Source: Streptomyces sp. cf386 (lineage in GTDB: Bacteria; Actinomycetota; Actinomycetes; Streptomycetales; Streptomycetaceae). Taken from it: DNA of 41,999 bases. Position 1 is the first letter of the stretch. Each line of letters opens with the position of its first letter. Under the pieces are notes generated by a model. The model saw only the letters and a program-made list of their open reading frames with translations. It made no database searches and had not been told where the DNA came from. Positions 9,425-18,523 of the stretch are shown here, in pieces. Location of the stretch: positions 1-41,999 of the forward strand of contig NZ_FNHV01000027.1 of the NCBI RefSeq assembly GCF_900103585.1, given 5' to 3'. A program made the position numbers and the translations under genes.

Positions 9425-9468
9425 ACGCCCCTCCGCCGGCGCAGTCGGCGGTCGGAAAGGACAACACC

Positions 9469-10500
9469 GTGCGCATGATCAGGTTCGCCCGTACGGTCGC
9501 CGCGGTGGCCCTGACCACGGCGCTGGCGCTGGTGGCGGGATGTGGCGGCTCGGATTCCGACGCAGGTGCCGGTGAAGACGGCAAGGCGCTGAAGAAGGTG
9601 ACCTACCTGACCTCGTTCGGCAACTTCGGCCGGGACGCGTACGCCTGGGTCGCGAAGGACAAGGGGTTCTTCGAAGAGGCCGGCTTCGACGTGGAGATCA
9701 AGCCGGGCCAGGGCACTGGCGGCGTGATTCCGGCCGTCGTGAGTGGCCAGGCGCAGTTCGGCCCGATCGACCTGACGGGAGGTCTGCTGCATATGGGCAG
9801 CGGTCAGGCGAAGGACTTCGTCGCGGTGGCCGCCATCCAGCAGCGCACCATGGCCGCGATCGCCACCACCGAGGGCAACGGCATCGCCACACCGAAGGAC
9901 CTCGAGGGCAAACGGCTCGCCGACACGCCCGGCTCTGTCGTGCGCAACCTCTTCCCGACGTACGCCCGACTGGCCGGCGTGGACGCCGACAAGGTGACCT
10001 GGGTCAACGGCGAGGCACAGACCCTGATGGGCACGCTCGCCGGCGGCTCGGTGGACGGCATCGGCCAGTTCGTGGTGGGTAAGCCGACGATCGAGGCGGT
10101 GACGAAGAAGAAGGCAGTCCTGCTGCCGTACAGCGACGTGATACCTGACCTCTACGGAAACGTGCTGATCACGTCGAAGAAGATCGCCGAGCAGGATCCG
10201 GAGATGGTGAAGCGATTCACCGATGCGCTGCTCAAGGGCTTGGAGTACAGCCTCGCCAACGCGAAGGAGGCCGCCGAGATCCTTGCACGGAATGTGGACG
10301 CCACGAACCCGACCGCCGCGGCCGCCGAGTTGGAGTTGATGGCCGAGTACGTCACGCCGGGCGGTTCCGGCACGGCATTCGGGACGCTGGACTCCGCGCG
10401 TGTCGCGAGGAGCATCGCGATCCTGGAGCGAGCGGGCGCGCTGCGGCAGAGAGTGACTCCTGAGCAGATCATCGACTTCGACCTGGTGCCGAAAGCCTGA
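9469..10500 (+). CDS. ABC transporter substrate-binding lipoprotein (NMT1/SsuA-like)
   Basis: 343 residues from a GTG at 9469, with GGAAAGGA about 7 bases upstream. The N-terminus is a lipoprotein signal with lipobox LVAGC and lipidated Cys25. The body has the features of the NMT1/THI5 and SsuA group: YLTSFGNFGRDAYAWVAKDK, FFEEAGFDVEIKPG, VVSGQAQFGPIDL and ATPKDLEGKRLADTPGS. The ligand could be a sulfonate, a pyrimidine precursor or another small organic compound. It should be anchored outside the membrane and deliver the ligand to the permease encoded next. Confidence 0.9.
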   Translation: MRMIRFARTVAAVALTTALALVAGCGGSDSDAGAGEDGKALKKVTYLTSFGNFGRDAYAWVAKDKGFFEEAGFDVEIKPGQGTGGVIPAVVSGQAQFGPIDLTGGLLHMGSGQAKDFVAVAAIQQRTMAAIATTEGNGIATPKDLEGKRLADTPGSVVRNLFPTYARLAGVDADKVTWVNGEAQTLMGTLAGGSVDGIGQFVVGKPTIEAVTKKKAVLLPYSDVIPDLYGNVLITSKKIAEQDPEMVKRFTDALLKGLEYSLANAKEAAEILARNVDATNPTAAAAELELMAEYVTPGGSGTAFGTLDSARVARSIAILERAGALRQRVTPEQIIDFDLVPKA

Positions 10501-10559
10501 TCGCGCCGCGCTGGAGAAGAGCCTCGCTGAGAGAAGGGCCGCGCTGGGAGGAGGATGGG

Positions 10560-11414
10560 ATGACCGAACTCTCGAAGCCGCAGCAGACCTCGGCGGCGGG
10601 CCCGGAGCCGGTGCCAGTGCCAGTGCCGCGAGTCGGTCCACGGCGCAGGACGGGCCTCGGTGTCCTGCTTCCGCCCTTGGCCGGGCTCCTGGTCGCACTC
10701 GGCGTGTGGTGGCTTCTCACCTCGGTGCTGGAAGCGATCCACCCGGCTGTGCTGCCTCCGCCAGGTGCCGTGCTCTCCGCGTTCGCCGCGGCCCCGGTCC
10801 GGTTCCTGGAACATGCCGCCGACACCACCGTGGAGACGGTTGTCGGGTTCGTTCTCTCCAGCGGGTGCGGCGTTCTGATCGGATTGTCACTGGCGGGCTC
10901 GCGGGTACTGGAGCGAATGTTCACGCCGCTGCTGGTCGCCGTCAACGCGGTTCCGAAGATCGCGCTCGGGCCGCTGTTGGTGGGAGCGCTCGGCTGGGGG
11001 CAGAAGCCGGTCCTGACCATGGTCTTCCTGCTCTGCTTCTTCCCGATCGTGCTGTCCACCGCAGCCGGCCTCACGTCGACCCCGGCGGACCTGGCCGAGT
11101 TGGCGCGTTCGCTGGACGCCTCGCGCTGGCAGGCTTTCCGGAAGATACGGTTGCCCGCCGCACTGCCGCAGATCTTCGTCGGGCTGAAGGTGGCCATGCC
11201 TCTCGCCGCGATCGGCGCGGTCATCGGCGAGTTCCAGGCCGGTGAGAGCGGGCTGGGCTATCTGATCGTGCAAGCGGGTGGGGTCGGCGACACCGCCACT
11301 GCCTGGGCCGCGATCATCCTGATCGGATGGATGAGTATCCTGCTCTACTTCGCTTTGGTGTGGTTGGAACGGTTGGCGTTGCCCTGGGTCAGGGACACCA
11401 CCTCGCGCGGCTGA
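10560..11414 (+). CDS. ABC transporter permease (SsuC/TauC-like)
   Basis: 284 residues. A proline-rich cytoplasmic N-terminus (PEPVPVPVPRVGPRRR) is followed by about six hydrophobic segments. The EAA-type loop (LARSLDASRWQAFRKIRLPA, then ALPQIFVGLK) contacts the ATPase. The ATG at 10560 follows a GGAGGAGG ribosome binding site and lies 59 bases after the binding-protein stop, so the two form an operon. The partner ATPase is encoded divergently at 8404-9186. Confidence 0.92.
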   Translation: MTELSKPQQTSAAGPEPVPVPVPRVGPRRRTGLGVLLPPLAGLLVALGVWWLLTSVLEAIHPAVLPPPGAVLSAFAAAPVRFLEHAADTTVETVVGFVLSSGCGVLIGLSLAGSRVLERMFTPLLVAVNAVPKIALGPLLVGALGWGQKPVLTMVFLLCFFPIVLSTAAGLTSTPADLAELARSLDASRWQAFRKIRLPAALPQIFVGLKVAMPLAAIGAVIGEFQAGESGLGYLIVQAGGVGDTATAWAAIILIGWMSILLYFALVWLERLALPWVRDTTSRG

Positions 11415-12011
11415 ACCGGCTGGGCTCGTGGCTGGGGCAGATGGGCCAGAGCCACGCCGGCCAGGGGCCGGAGCGCGCCGGATCGCGCGGCGACCGGATC
11501 ACCGCGGAGCGGTACTGCGAGCAGGTCGCCGACTGAGCAGCGTTGACTCAACGCCAAGCCGCACGGCACCTCCCGGATGACCGAACACGAGCCCCGCGCT
11601 CTGGCGGCCTCCCTCAGGGAAACGGACAAGGCACTGGCAGCACCGACCGACGCCTGATCTCGCAGATCGCCCCGCACCGGCGTCGGCGTCGGCGTCCTGG
11701 ACAGGCAAGCCGTGAGGTCGCCCGCCGATGAGGACGCCCGGGATCTTGAGGGATTCCCTGGTGGAACAGTCCTGCTGACGAGCTCTTACGGCTGTGGGGC
11801 CGCGCTGCAGCGGAACCGCTCCTGGCCAGGCCGGAGCGCCAGACCGGCGGGGCCACGTCAGAGGCGCCGACGCTAATCCGGGCACGCCGGCGCCCCCAGG
11901 TGAGCGTGCCGATCCGCGGCTTGCGCAGGCTCAGCGGCACGTCGCGCGGGCGACCTCGCGCCCTGTCCCGCGCGGTCGCGGCCTTGACAGGGCGCTCCCC
12001 TGCCTGAAGGC
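11415..12011. other. No recognisable gene
   Basis: About 600 bases after the permease. Open frames on both strands are short or compositionally odd. None has a ribosome binding site or a recognisable motif. Just after the permease stop, CGTGGCT and AGCCACG (about 11428-11453) could form a weak terminator stem. The right end leads into the operator of the next gene. Confidence 0.4.
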
Positions 12012-12029
12012 TACCGACCAGTCGGTATG
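12012..12029. promoter_or_regulatory. Palindromic TetR-type operator
   Basis: TACCGAC-CA-GTCGGTA is a perfect palindrome of 7-base arms around 2 bases at 12012-12027, ending 16-18 bases before the GTG of the hydrolase gene. Its 16-base core CCGACCAGTCGGTATG recurs with one change before the acyl-CoA ligase at 27869-27884 on the other strand. The shape fits TetR-family operators. Confidence 0.65.
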
Positions 12030-12045
12030 AAAGGTGGGTCGCGTC

Positions 12046-12879
12046 GTGCCCGAGCAGAGCATCTCCACCGGTGCGGGCGTGTTCGACGCGATCGTGGCGG
12101 GTCCGCCCGAGGGCCGCCCGGTGCTGCTGCTGCACGGCTTTCCCCAGAGGGGGCTGGCGTGGCAACGGCAGATCACGGAGTTGGCCGAGCAGGGCTATCA
12201 GGTGGTGGCGCCCGACCAGCGTGGGTACTCCCCCGGCGCCCGCCCCCAGCGGCCCGAGGACTATCGCATGAGTCTTCTCGTCGACGACGTGGTCGCGATC
12301 ACTGAGAAACTGGGCTGGGCGACGTTCGACCTGGTCGGCCACGACTGGGGAGGCGCGGTGGCCTGGTGGACCGCTGACGCCCATCCCAGCCGCATACGCA
12401 CCCTGACGGTTGTCTCGACACCGCATCCCGGCGCTCTGGCCACCGCCCTGCGCACCGACGAGGACCAGCGCAACCGCTCGCACTACATGATCGACTGGCG
12501 TGAAACACCCGCGACCGAGGAGCGCATGCTGGCCCACGATGCCCAGCTGCTTCGCGCTCTGTACGCAGGAAAGATTCCGCAGGCCAGCGCCGAGGCCTAT
12601 GTGCGGCACCTGTCCCAGCCAGGCGCTCTCACCGCCGCGCTGAACTGGTACCGGGCAGGCCGCCCCGACGGCAAGATCGGCACCATCGGTGTGCCCACGC
12701 TGTACGTCTGGAGCACGAACGACAGCGCGTTCGGCCCGGCGGCGGCACAGGAAACCGAGCGGTGGGTCAACGGGCCGTACCGCTTCGAGACCCTCGAGGG
12801 CGTCAGCCACTGGGTCCCCGAGGAGGCGCCCGAACCGCTGAGCCGTCTACTGCTCGAACACCTGCGAGCGCACGGCTAG
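12046..12879 (+). CDS. Alpha/beta hydrolase, epoxide-hydrolase-like
   Basis: 277 residues from a GTG at 12046, with AAAGGTGG 8 bases upstream; a GTG at 12034 is in frame but overlaps that site. LLLHGFPQ gives the oxyanion HGxP motif. GHDWGGAVAWW carries an aspartate nucleophile as in epoxide hydrolases and haloalkane dehalogenases. YVWSTNDSAFG holds the likely acid and GVSHWVPEEAPE the catalytic histidine. Epoxide hydrolases open epoxides to diols through an alkyl-enzyme ester; the substrate is not known. The gene is under a TetR-type operator shared with the acyl-CoA ligase/carboxylase operon and lies 50 bases before an SCO6745-family gene. Confidence 0.88.
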   Translation: MPEQSISTGAGVFDAIVAGPPEGRPVLLLHGFPQRGLAWQRQITELAEQGYQVVAPDQRGYSPGARPQRPEDYRMSLLVDDVVAITEKLGWATFDLVGHDWGGAVAWWTADAHPSRIRTLTVVSTPHPGALATALRTDEDQRNRSHYMIDWRETPATEERMLAHDAQLLRALYAGKIPQASAEAYVRHLSQPGALTAALNWYRAGRPDGKIGTIGVPTLYVWSTNDSAFGPAAAQETERWVNGPYRFETLEGVSHWVPEEAPEPLSRLLLEHLRAHG

Positions 12880-12929
12880 TACAGAACCGCAGCGCATACC
12901 CCGTCCCCCGACTCTCCGAAGAGGTGACC

Positions 12930-13751
12930 GTGAAGACAGCGCGTGCAGCCTGGCGCGGACTCGAGCCCGTGCACGGCATGATCTACTTCGTCCCTGAGGC
13001 AAGGCGACGGTACGCGGACCTCGGACTGAGCGGACGCGCCGGCTACTTCACCTCCCGCAGCGCCGCGTTCGGCCGAGCATCCGCCGAGCTGGTCACCGCG
13101 ACCTTCTACAACTTCAACCCCGATCTCGTACGGCAGGCGCTCGACGGCGCCTGGGACGCAACGACGCCGCAGCAGGTGCTGGACGCGCGGTACGCCGCGG
13201 CGGGCGAAGCCCTGCGGCGGGCGGGAATCCACGAACTGCCCGCCCTGGGCGAGGTCCTGGCACTGACCCGCCGGGCCGCCGAGGCAGCATGCGAACACGC
13301 CCAGGGCCGCCCGCTGTTCGCCGCGCATGCCGCACTGCCCTGGCCGAAGGAGCCGGTGCCGCAACTGTGGCACGCCCAGACGCTGCTCCGGGAGTTCCGT
13401 GGAGATGGCCATGTCGCCTGCCTGCTGAGCGAGGGCGTCGGGGCTTTGGAAGCCCTGGTTCTGCACGCCGCCACCGGCGAGGTCCCCGTCGACTTCCTCA
13501 AGGCCAGCCGCGCATGGCCCGAGGAGGAGTGGGTCGACACCCAGGAGCGCCTACGCAAGCGAGGTCTCCTCGAAGGCGACTCCCTCAGCCCGGAGGGCGT
13601 ACTTCTGCGTCGCCACATCGAGGACCGCACCGACCGCCTCGCCCTTCCCGCCTACGCCGCCCTGGGCGACGCCGACTGCGAACGCCTCGCCGAACTCGCC
13701 GGCCCCTTCGGCCGCGCCGTCGTCGAAGCCGGCCTTCTCAAGCTCGGCTGA
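12930..13751 (+). CDS. SCO6745-family protein
   Basis: 273 residues, start GTG 12930 with GAAGAGG upstream. LEPVHGMIYFVPEARRRYAD, GYFTSRSAAFGRAS, TATFYNFNPDLVRQAL and GHVACLLSEGVGALEALVLH match the actinobacterial family named after SCO6745, also called SalK-like. No catalytic function is established for it to my knowledge. It probably shares a transcript with the hydrolase 50 bases upstream. The hydrolase-plus-SCO6745 pairing suggests a joint role on one substrate, but this is inference only. Confidence 0.75.
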   Translation: MKTARAAWRGLEPVHGMIYFVPEARRRYADLGLSGRAGYFTSRSAAFGRASAELVTATFYNFNPDLVRQALDGAWDATTPQQVLDARYAAAGEALRRAGIHELPALGEVLALTRRAAEAACEHAQGRPLFAAHAALPWPKEPVPQLWHAQTLLREFRGDGHVACLLSEGVGALEALVLHAATGEVPVDFLKASRAWPEEEWVDTQERLRKRGLLEGDSLSPEGVLLRRHIEDRTDRLALPAYAALGDADCERLAELAGPFGRAVVEAGLLKLG

Positions 13752-13987
13752 CCGGGCCCTTGCCCCTCCGCCCCCTGACCCCGCCGTCCCAGGCGACCGT
13801 CCCTCCGGAACCCGCCCGCGCACCCGCGCAGCACGGGAGCCGAGAACATCGATCGGCTGGGCACGCCGGGAGGGAGGCGATTCCGCTGGCCAAGGTCCGC
13901 CGCATCAGAGTTGCGGGCATCGCCGAGCGACGGCATGCCCCTCGCGTGTCCCACCCCGGCCGGGCTCAGGTTCGGCCGCGGCGGGTG

Positions 13988-14386
13988 TCAGATGGTGGGC
14001 GAATTCCCGCGGAGGAGGGCCGTGCGGAGGGCGGAGTGCAGGCGGGGTGTGTTCGTCCACTCGTGGTCGCGCGACGGGGAGACCCGCCAGTACAGACCGG
14101 GGCGCGTGACGCGGTGCAGCGGGGGGATCGCCACGTGGCAGCCCCGGCCAAGGACACGCACCTGCGGCAGCTCCCAGTCGGCGGCGGAGCCAGGAGGAAT
14201 CAGCCAGTACAGGCGTCCGCCGAAGCCGTCCCCGATCACGGCTCCCGTCTCGTCTCCGAGGTTGCGGAGTGCGTCGATCCCGAGGTCGAGCGGTACGCGT
14301 ACGGCGTCCCACCAGCCACCCGCGGCCACGATCCGCACCTCGACACTGCCCGGTTGCATCCACCACGGGGTCCCGCCGACTGTCAT
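13988..14386 (-). CDS. Small protein related to bifunctional primase/polymerase N-domains
   Basis: 132 residues from an ATG at 14386 (GTG 14395 is an alternative; GGAGAG lies upstream). Recognisable stretches are WWDAVRVPLDLGIDALRNLG, GAVIGDGFGGRLYWLIPPGS and VRVLGRGCHVAIPPLHR. I recognise this as a streptomycete family whose spacing of WDAVxVP, YWLxPPG and VAxPP motifs resembles the prim-pol-like N-terminal domain of larger actinobacterial proteins. No acidic catalytic cluster is evident, so polymerase activity is doubtful. It is divergent from the CYP154-like gene. Confidence 0.65.
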   Translation of the reverse strand: MTVGGTPWWMQPGSVEVRIVAAGGWWDAVRVPLDLGIDALRNLGDETGAVIGDGFGGRLYWLIPPGSAADWELPQVRVLGRGCHVAIPPLHRVTRPGLYWRVSPSRDHEWTNTPRLHSALRTALLRGNSPTI

Positions 14387-14457
14387 CGCACTCACCGGCT
14401 CTCCGATCCGACACCCCGGACCGTAGGGCGGAGGCGAACCGCCGGCTTGCCTCCGCA

Positions 14458-14470
14458 CGCAAGGAAGTTG
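14458..14470. promoter_or_regulatory. 13-bp word shared with conservon promoter region
   Basis: CGCAAGGAAGTTG occurs here, about 98 bases before the CYP154-like start and 72 before the divergent small gene. It occurs again exactly at 19940-19952 before the conservon. Flanking bases are partly alike (CCG before, a GC-rich run after). It is a candidate binding site. Confidence 0.4.
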
Positions 14471-14567
14471 TCCCCGTGCGCAGCCTGCGGGGACGGCTCT
14501 CACCCGGGCACGCTACGTTCAAGTAGCTTTACAGGTCGTATTGATGTGCGAGCGCCAGGAGGCTTCC

Positions 14568-15809
<1,242 letters not shown>

Positions 15810-17177
15810 TCACTCGCCACGCCACCACGTCAGCAGCCGGGCGCCCCATCCTCGCCGCACGCGGCCGGCCTCGGGCACCTCGGACGGCCGGGGTGGTGGC
15901 GCGGTGCGCTGCACAGGCGACTCGTCGCCGACGGTGGAGGGGGTGGACGAGGTGACGGCGGCCGACTGGAACGTCACCGGCAGCGCGGCCAGCGCGCGGT
16001 GGAAGGGGCCCGGCCGCCAGACCAGTTCCTCCACGGGTACGGCGGGTTCGACGTCCGGAAGGCGGTCGAGCAGCTTCTCCACCGCGACCGCCGCGATCAG
16101 CCGGGCCGGACCCTGCGCCGGGCAGTTGTGCGGGCCCGCGCTCCACGCCAGGTGGGCGCGGTTGCCCGCGCGCTGATCCGCCGTCAGGGACGGGTCGGTG
16201 TTCGCCGCGGCGAGACTGACCACGAGCGGATGCCCCGCCCGCAGCAGCACCCCTTCGTACACGACGTCATGGATCGGGTAGTGCACCGCGTAGTTGGCCA
16301 TGGGCGGGTCGGTCCACAGCACCGCGTCGAGGGCGTCCTCCACCGGCAGGCTGCCGCCCGAGAGGGTGCCCGCGAACCGGTCGTCGGACAGCAGCAGCCG
16401 CAGGCCGTTGGCGATCAGGTTCTGCTGGGGCTCGGTACCCGCGCCCATGAGCAGCACGAGGGTGTGCACCATCTCCTCGTCCGTGAGCCCGGCGGGATGG
16501 GCCATGAGCCAGGACGTCACATCCGGCCCGGGCCGTCGGCGCTTCAGTGTGACGAGGTCCAGCAGCGTCGTCGCGAGCAGGTCGTTCGCCTTATCGGCGT
16601 CCACTCCGTCGAAGATCCCGGACATCCCCTGCACCAGCCGCTCTCCGTAATCGGCCGGGCAGCCGAACAGGCGGTTGAACACCAGCAGGGGAAGCACCTG
16701 GGCGTACTCACCGAGCAGATCGGCCTGCCCGGCCGGGGCGATGCGGTCGATGAGCGTGTCCGCGCTCGCCTCGACATAGCCGCGCAGGGTGGCAGGGGCC
16801 ACCCGGGCCACGCTGTCGGTGATCGCGCCGCGCAGCCTGCGGTGTTCCGCGCCGTCGGCCCACAGCGCGTTCGGCCGGTACATCATCATCGGCACGACCG
16901 GGCTGTCCAGGGGTACGGTGCCGTCCGCCAAGTCCTTCCAGCGGCGGGGGTCCTTGGAGAACGTCTCGGTGCTGCGCAGCACGTGCAGGGCGGCGTCGTA
17001 CCCGACGACGAGCGAGGCCCGCACGCCGGGCGCCAGTTCGACCGGCGCGATCGGGCCGACGTCGCGCAACCGCCGATAGACGGCTGCCGGGTCGGTGGCG
17101 AACTCGGGCCCGTGCAGGGACTCGTGCGCAGGGTGCGCGGGGCAGCCCGGCGGCGGATTGGGCGGTACGGAGGTCAC
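15810..17177 (-). CDS. cvnE: Cytochrome P450, CYP157-like, lacking EXXR; conservon cvnE
   Basis: 455 residues; the GTG at 17177 overlaps the GTPase stop (GTGA). The heme-ligand loop is WSAGPHNCPA with Cys352, with Trp in place of the usual Phe. The I-helix reads GAGTEPQQN. The K-helix EXXR motif is replaced by DAVLW (284-288). CYP157 members of streptomycete conservons are known for this loss (EQSLW in CYP157C1). After the normal P450 end (ALPVTF) there is an extra tail of about 50 residues: a proline-rich linker and then GRVRRGWGARLLTWWRGE, a basic, aromatic stretch that could lie on the membrane. It is the last gene of the conservon operon. Confidence 0.9.
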   Translation of the reverse strand: MTSVPPNPPPGCPAHPAHESLHGPEFATDPAAVYRRLRDVGPIAPVELAPGVRASLVVGYDAALHVLRSTETFSKDPRRWKDLADGTVPLDSPVVPMMMYRPNALWADGAEHRRLRGAITDSVARVAPATLRGYVEASADTLIDRIAPAGQADLLGEYAQVLPLLVFNRLFGCPADYGERLVQGMSGIFDGVDADKANDLLATTLLDLVTLKRRRPGPDVTSWLMAHPAGLTDEEMVHTLVLLMGAGTEPQQNLIANGLRLLLSDDRFAGTLSGGSLPVEDALDAVLWTDPPMANYAVHYPIHDVVYEGVLLRAGHPLVVSLAAANTDPSLTADQRAGNRAHLAWSAGPHNCPAQGPARLIAAVAVEKLLDRLPDVEPAVPVEELVWRPGPFHRALAALPVTFQSAAVTSSTPSTVGDESPVQRTAPPPRPSEVPEAGRVRRGWGARLLTWWRGE

Positions 17178-17776
17178 GCATGCTCCAGGTGGCCGGTGCG
17201 AGTGAGGAGGTACTCGACGAGACGGATGAGTGCCCGCGTGGCCGAGACCCGGTCGCGGGCGTCGCAGCGGACGAGGGGAGTTTCGGGCAACAGGTCGAGG
17301 GCCTCGCGCACCTCGTCGAGCGCGTACGCGGGGGCGTCGTGGAACTGGTTCAGGGCGACCGCGTACGGCAGTCCGTGCTCCTCCAGTACGCCCATGACCT
17401 CGAACGACTGGCTGAGGCGGCGGCTGTCGGCGAGGACGAGCGCGCCGAGCGCGCCCCGGGTCATGTCCTGCCACAGCCGGGTGAAGCGCTGCTGGCCCGG
17501 GGTGCCGAAGAGGTAGAGCACCAGGCGGTCGTTGAGGGTGAGCCGACCGAAGTCGAGGGCGACCGTGGTGGTCGTCTTGTCCCTCATGCCCGCCAGGTCG
17601 TCGACGAGGGCGCCGGCCTCGGTCATGACCTCCTCGGTGCACAGGGGCCGGATCTCGGAGAGCGTGCCGACGAACGTGGTCTTGCCGACCGCGAAGTGGC
17701 CCACGATCAGCAGCTTGACCGCCGTCTGCACGCTGGGCCGCAGGTAGACGTCGTCAGAGGCGGGCGCGGAGTCCAT
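17174..17776 (-). CDS. cvnD: Conservon GTPase CvnD (small GTP-binding protein)
   Basis: 200 residues. The P-loop is GHFAVGKTT (26-34); the switch region has RDKTTTTVALDFG, and FGTPGQQRF corresponds to the G3 motif. LNQFHDA takes the place of NKxD, a normal variant in this ATP/GTP-binding family. Conservon GTPases are proposed to be controlled by the sensor and roadblock partners and to act like a membrane-linked G-protein switch. The start overlaps the DUF742 gene by 23 bases, and the stop overlaps the P450 start. Confidence 0.95.
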   Translation of the reverse strand: MDSAPASDDVYLRPSVQTAVKLLIVGHFAVGKTTFVGTLSEIRPLCTEEVMTEAGALVDDLAGMRDKTTTTVALDFGRLTLNDRLVLYLFGTPGQQRFTRLWQDMTRGALGALVLADSRRLSQSFEVMGVLEEHGLPYAVALNQFHDAPAYALDEVREALDLLPETPLVRCDARDRVSATRALIRLVEYLLTRTGHLEHA

Positions 17777-18113
17777 CGAGCACCTCCTGGAGGATTCTGG
17801 CGTCGGTCGGCCGGGCGGCGGGGATCGGGGCGCGGGTGACGATGTGGCCGCTGTCCATGAGATCGGCGATCAGCACTTTGGCCACACCGACCGGCAGCGG
17901 CAGGTGGCCGGCCACCTCGGCGACCGACAGGGCTCCGGGCCGGCACAGCTCCACGAGCCTGCGCTTTTCCGGGTTGAGTCCGGTCAACGGCAGATCGTCG
18001 GTGGCGATCAGCAGCGTGACCAGGTCAAGGGTGTTGCGGGTCGGGTGGGCGCGGCCGTCCGTGACGACGTACGACCGCACCAGCCTGTCTGCGGGGCGGC
18101 GCCGGGGTGTCAT
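17754..18113 (-). CDS. cvnC: Conservon DUF742 protein CvnC
   Basis: 119 residues. RLVRSYVVTDGRAHPTRNTL, LVTLL, GLNPEKRRLVELC and SVAEVAGHLPLPVGVAKVLI are diagnostic of DUF742, a winged-helix-like family found only in conservons. The last half resembles an HTH, but a role in DNA binding is not shown. The ATG at 18113 overlaps the roadblock stop (ATGA). Confidence 0.95.
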   Translation of the reverse strand: MTPRRRPADRLVRSYVVTDGRAHPTRNTLDLVTLLIATDDLPLTGLNPEKRRLVELCRPGALSVAEVAGHLPLPVGVAKVLIADLMDSGHIVTRAPIPAARPTDARILQEVLDGLRARL

Positions 18114-18523
18114 GCCGGGCTGCCGGTGTCCTGCCGGGCGGGGCTGGTCAGCTCCTTGCCGAGCCGGTCGACGAGTTTGTGCATGCGGTAGGTGACCGCC
18201 TCCATGTCGACGTCCTCGCCGGTGGAGACGGCGAGGTAGGCGCCCTCGCCGGCGGCGACCAGGAAGACGTAGCCGTGTGCGAACTCGATCATGGTCTGCC
18301 GCCACGGGGTGTGCGCGGAGCCGCAGAACTCGGCCGTGCTGCGGCTGATCGACTGGACGCCGGACAGACCCGCGGCCAGCCGTTCGGCGTCGTCGCGGTC
18401 GATGTCCTTGGAGAAGGCGCGGAGCATGCCGTCGGCGGAGAGCAGGATCGCGTGACGCGCCTGCGGCACCTTCAGCACCTCGTCCAGCATCCAGCCCAAC
18501 GTGTTGTTGGTGGGCCCGGTCAT
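18110..18523 (-). CDS. cvnB: Conservon roadblock/LC7 protein CvnB
   Basis: 137 residues. LGWMLDEVLKVPQARHAILL, SADGMLRAFS, RLAAGLSGVQSISRSTAEF and GYVFLVAAGEGAYLAVSTGE follow the alternating helix-sheet pattern of roadblock/LC7 domains. In other systems these dimerise and regulate small GTPases, such as MglB acting on MglA. It is expected to act on the CvnD GTPase. The ATG at 18523 overlaps the sensor stop (ATGA). Confidence 0.95.
   Translation of the reverse strand: MTGPTNNTLGWMLDEVLKVPQARHAILLSADGMLRAFSKDIDRDDAERLAAGLSGVQSISRSTAEFCGSAHTPWRQTMIEFAHGYVFLVAAGEGAYLAVSTGEDVDMEAVTYRMHKLVDRLGKELTSPARQDTGSPA

Noticed and set aside
9393..9430. Acidic ETDETDETDE peptide on the minus strand
   Set aside because: It is only the reverse translation of the 9-bp direct repeat inside a non-coding region.
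9187..9468. Riboswitch (TPP or similar) before the NMT1-like binding protein
   Set aside because: No conserved TPP-type core (such as CUGAGA with its partner) or other riboswitch signature was found by eye.
8404..10698. Minus-strand frame of 764 codons covering the ATPase and the binding protein antisense
   Set aside because: Only the last 260 codons match a protein family; the upstream part is the shadow of the plus-strand binding protein and permease.
16789..17079. Plus-strand frames inside the CYP157-like gene
   Set aside because: They are antisense shadows of a gene with clear P450 motifs on the minus strand.
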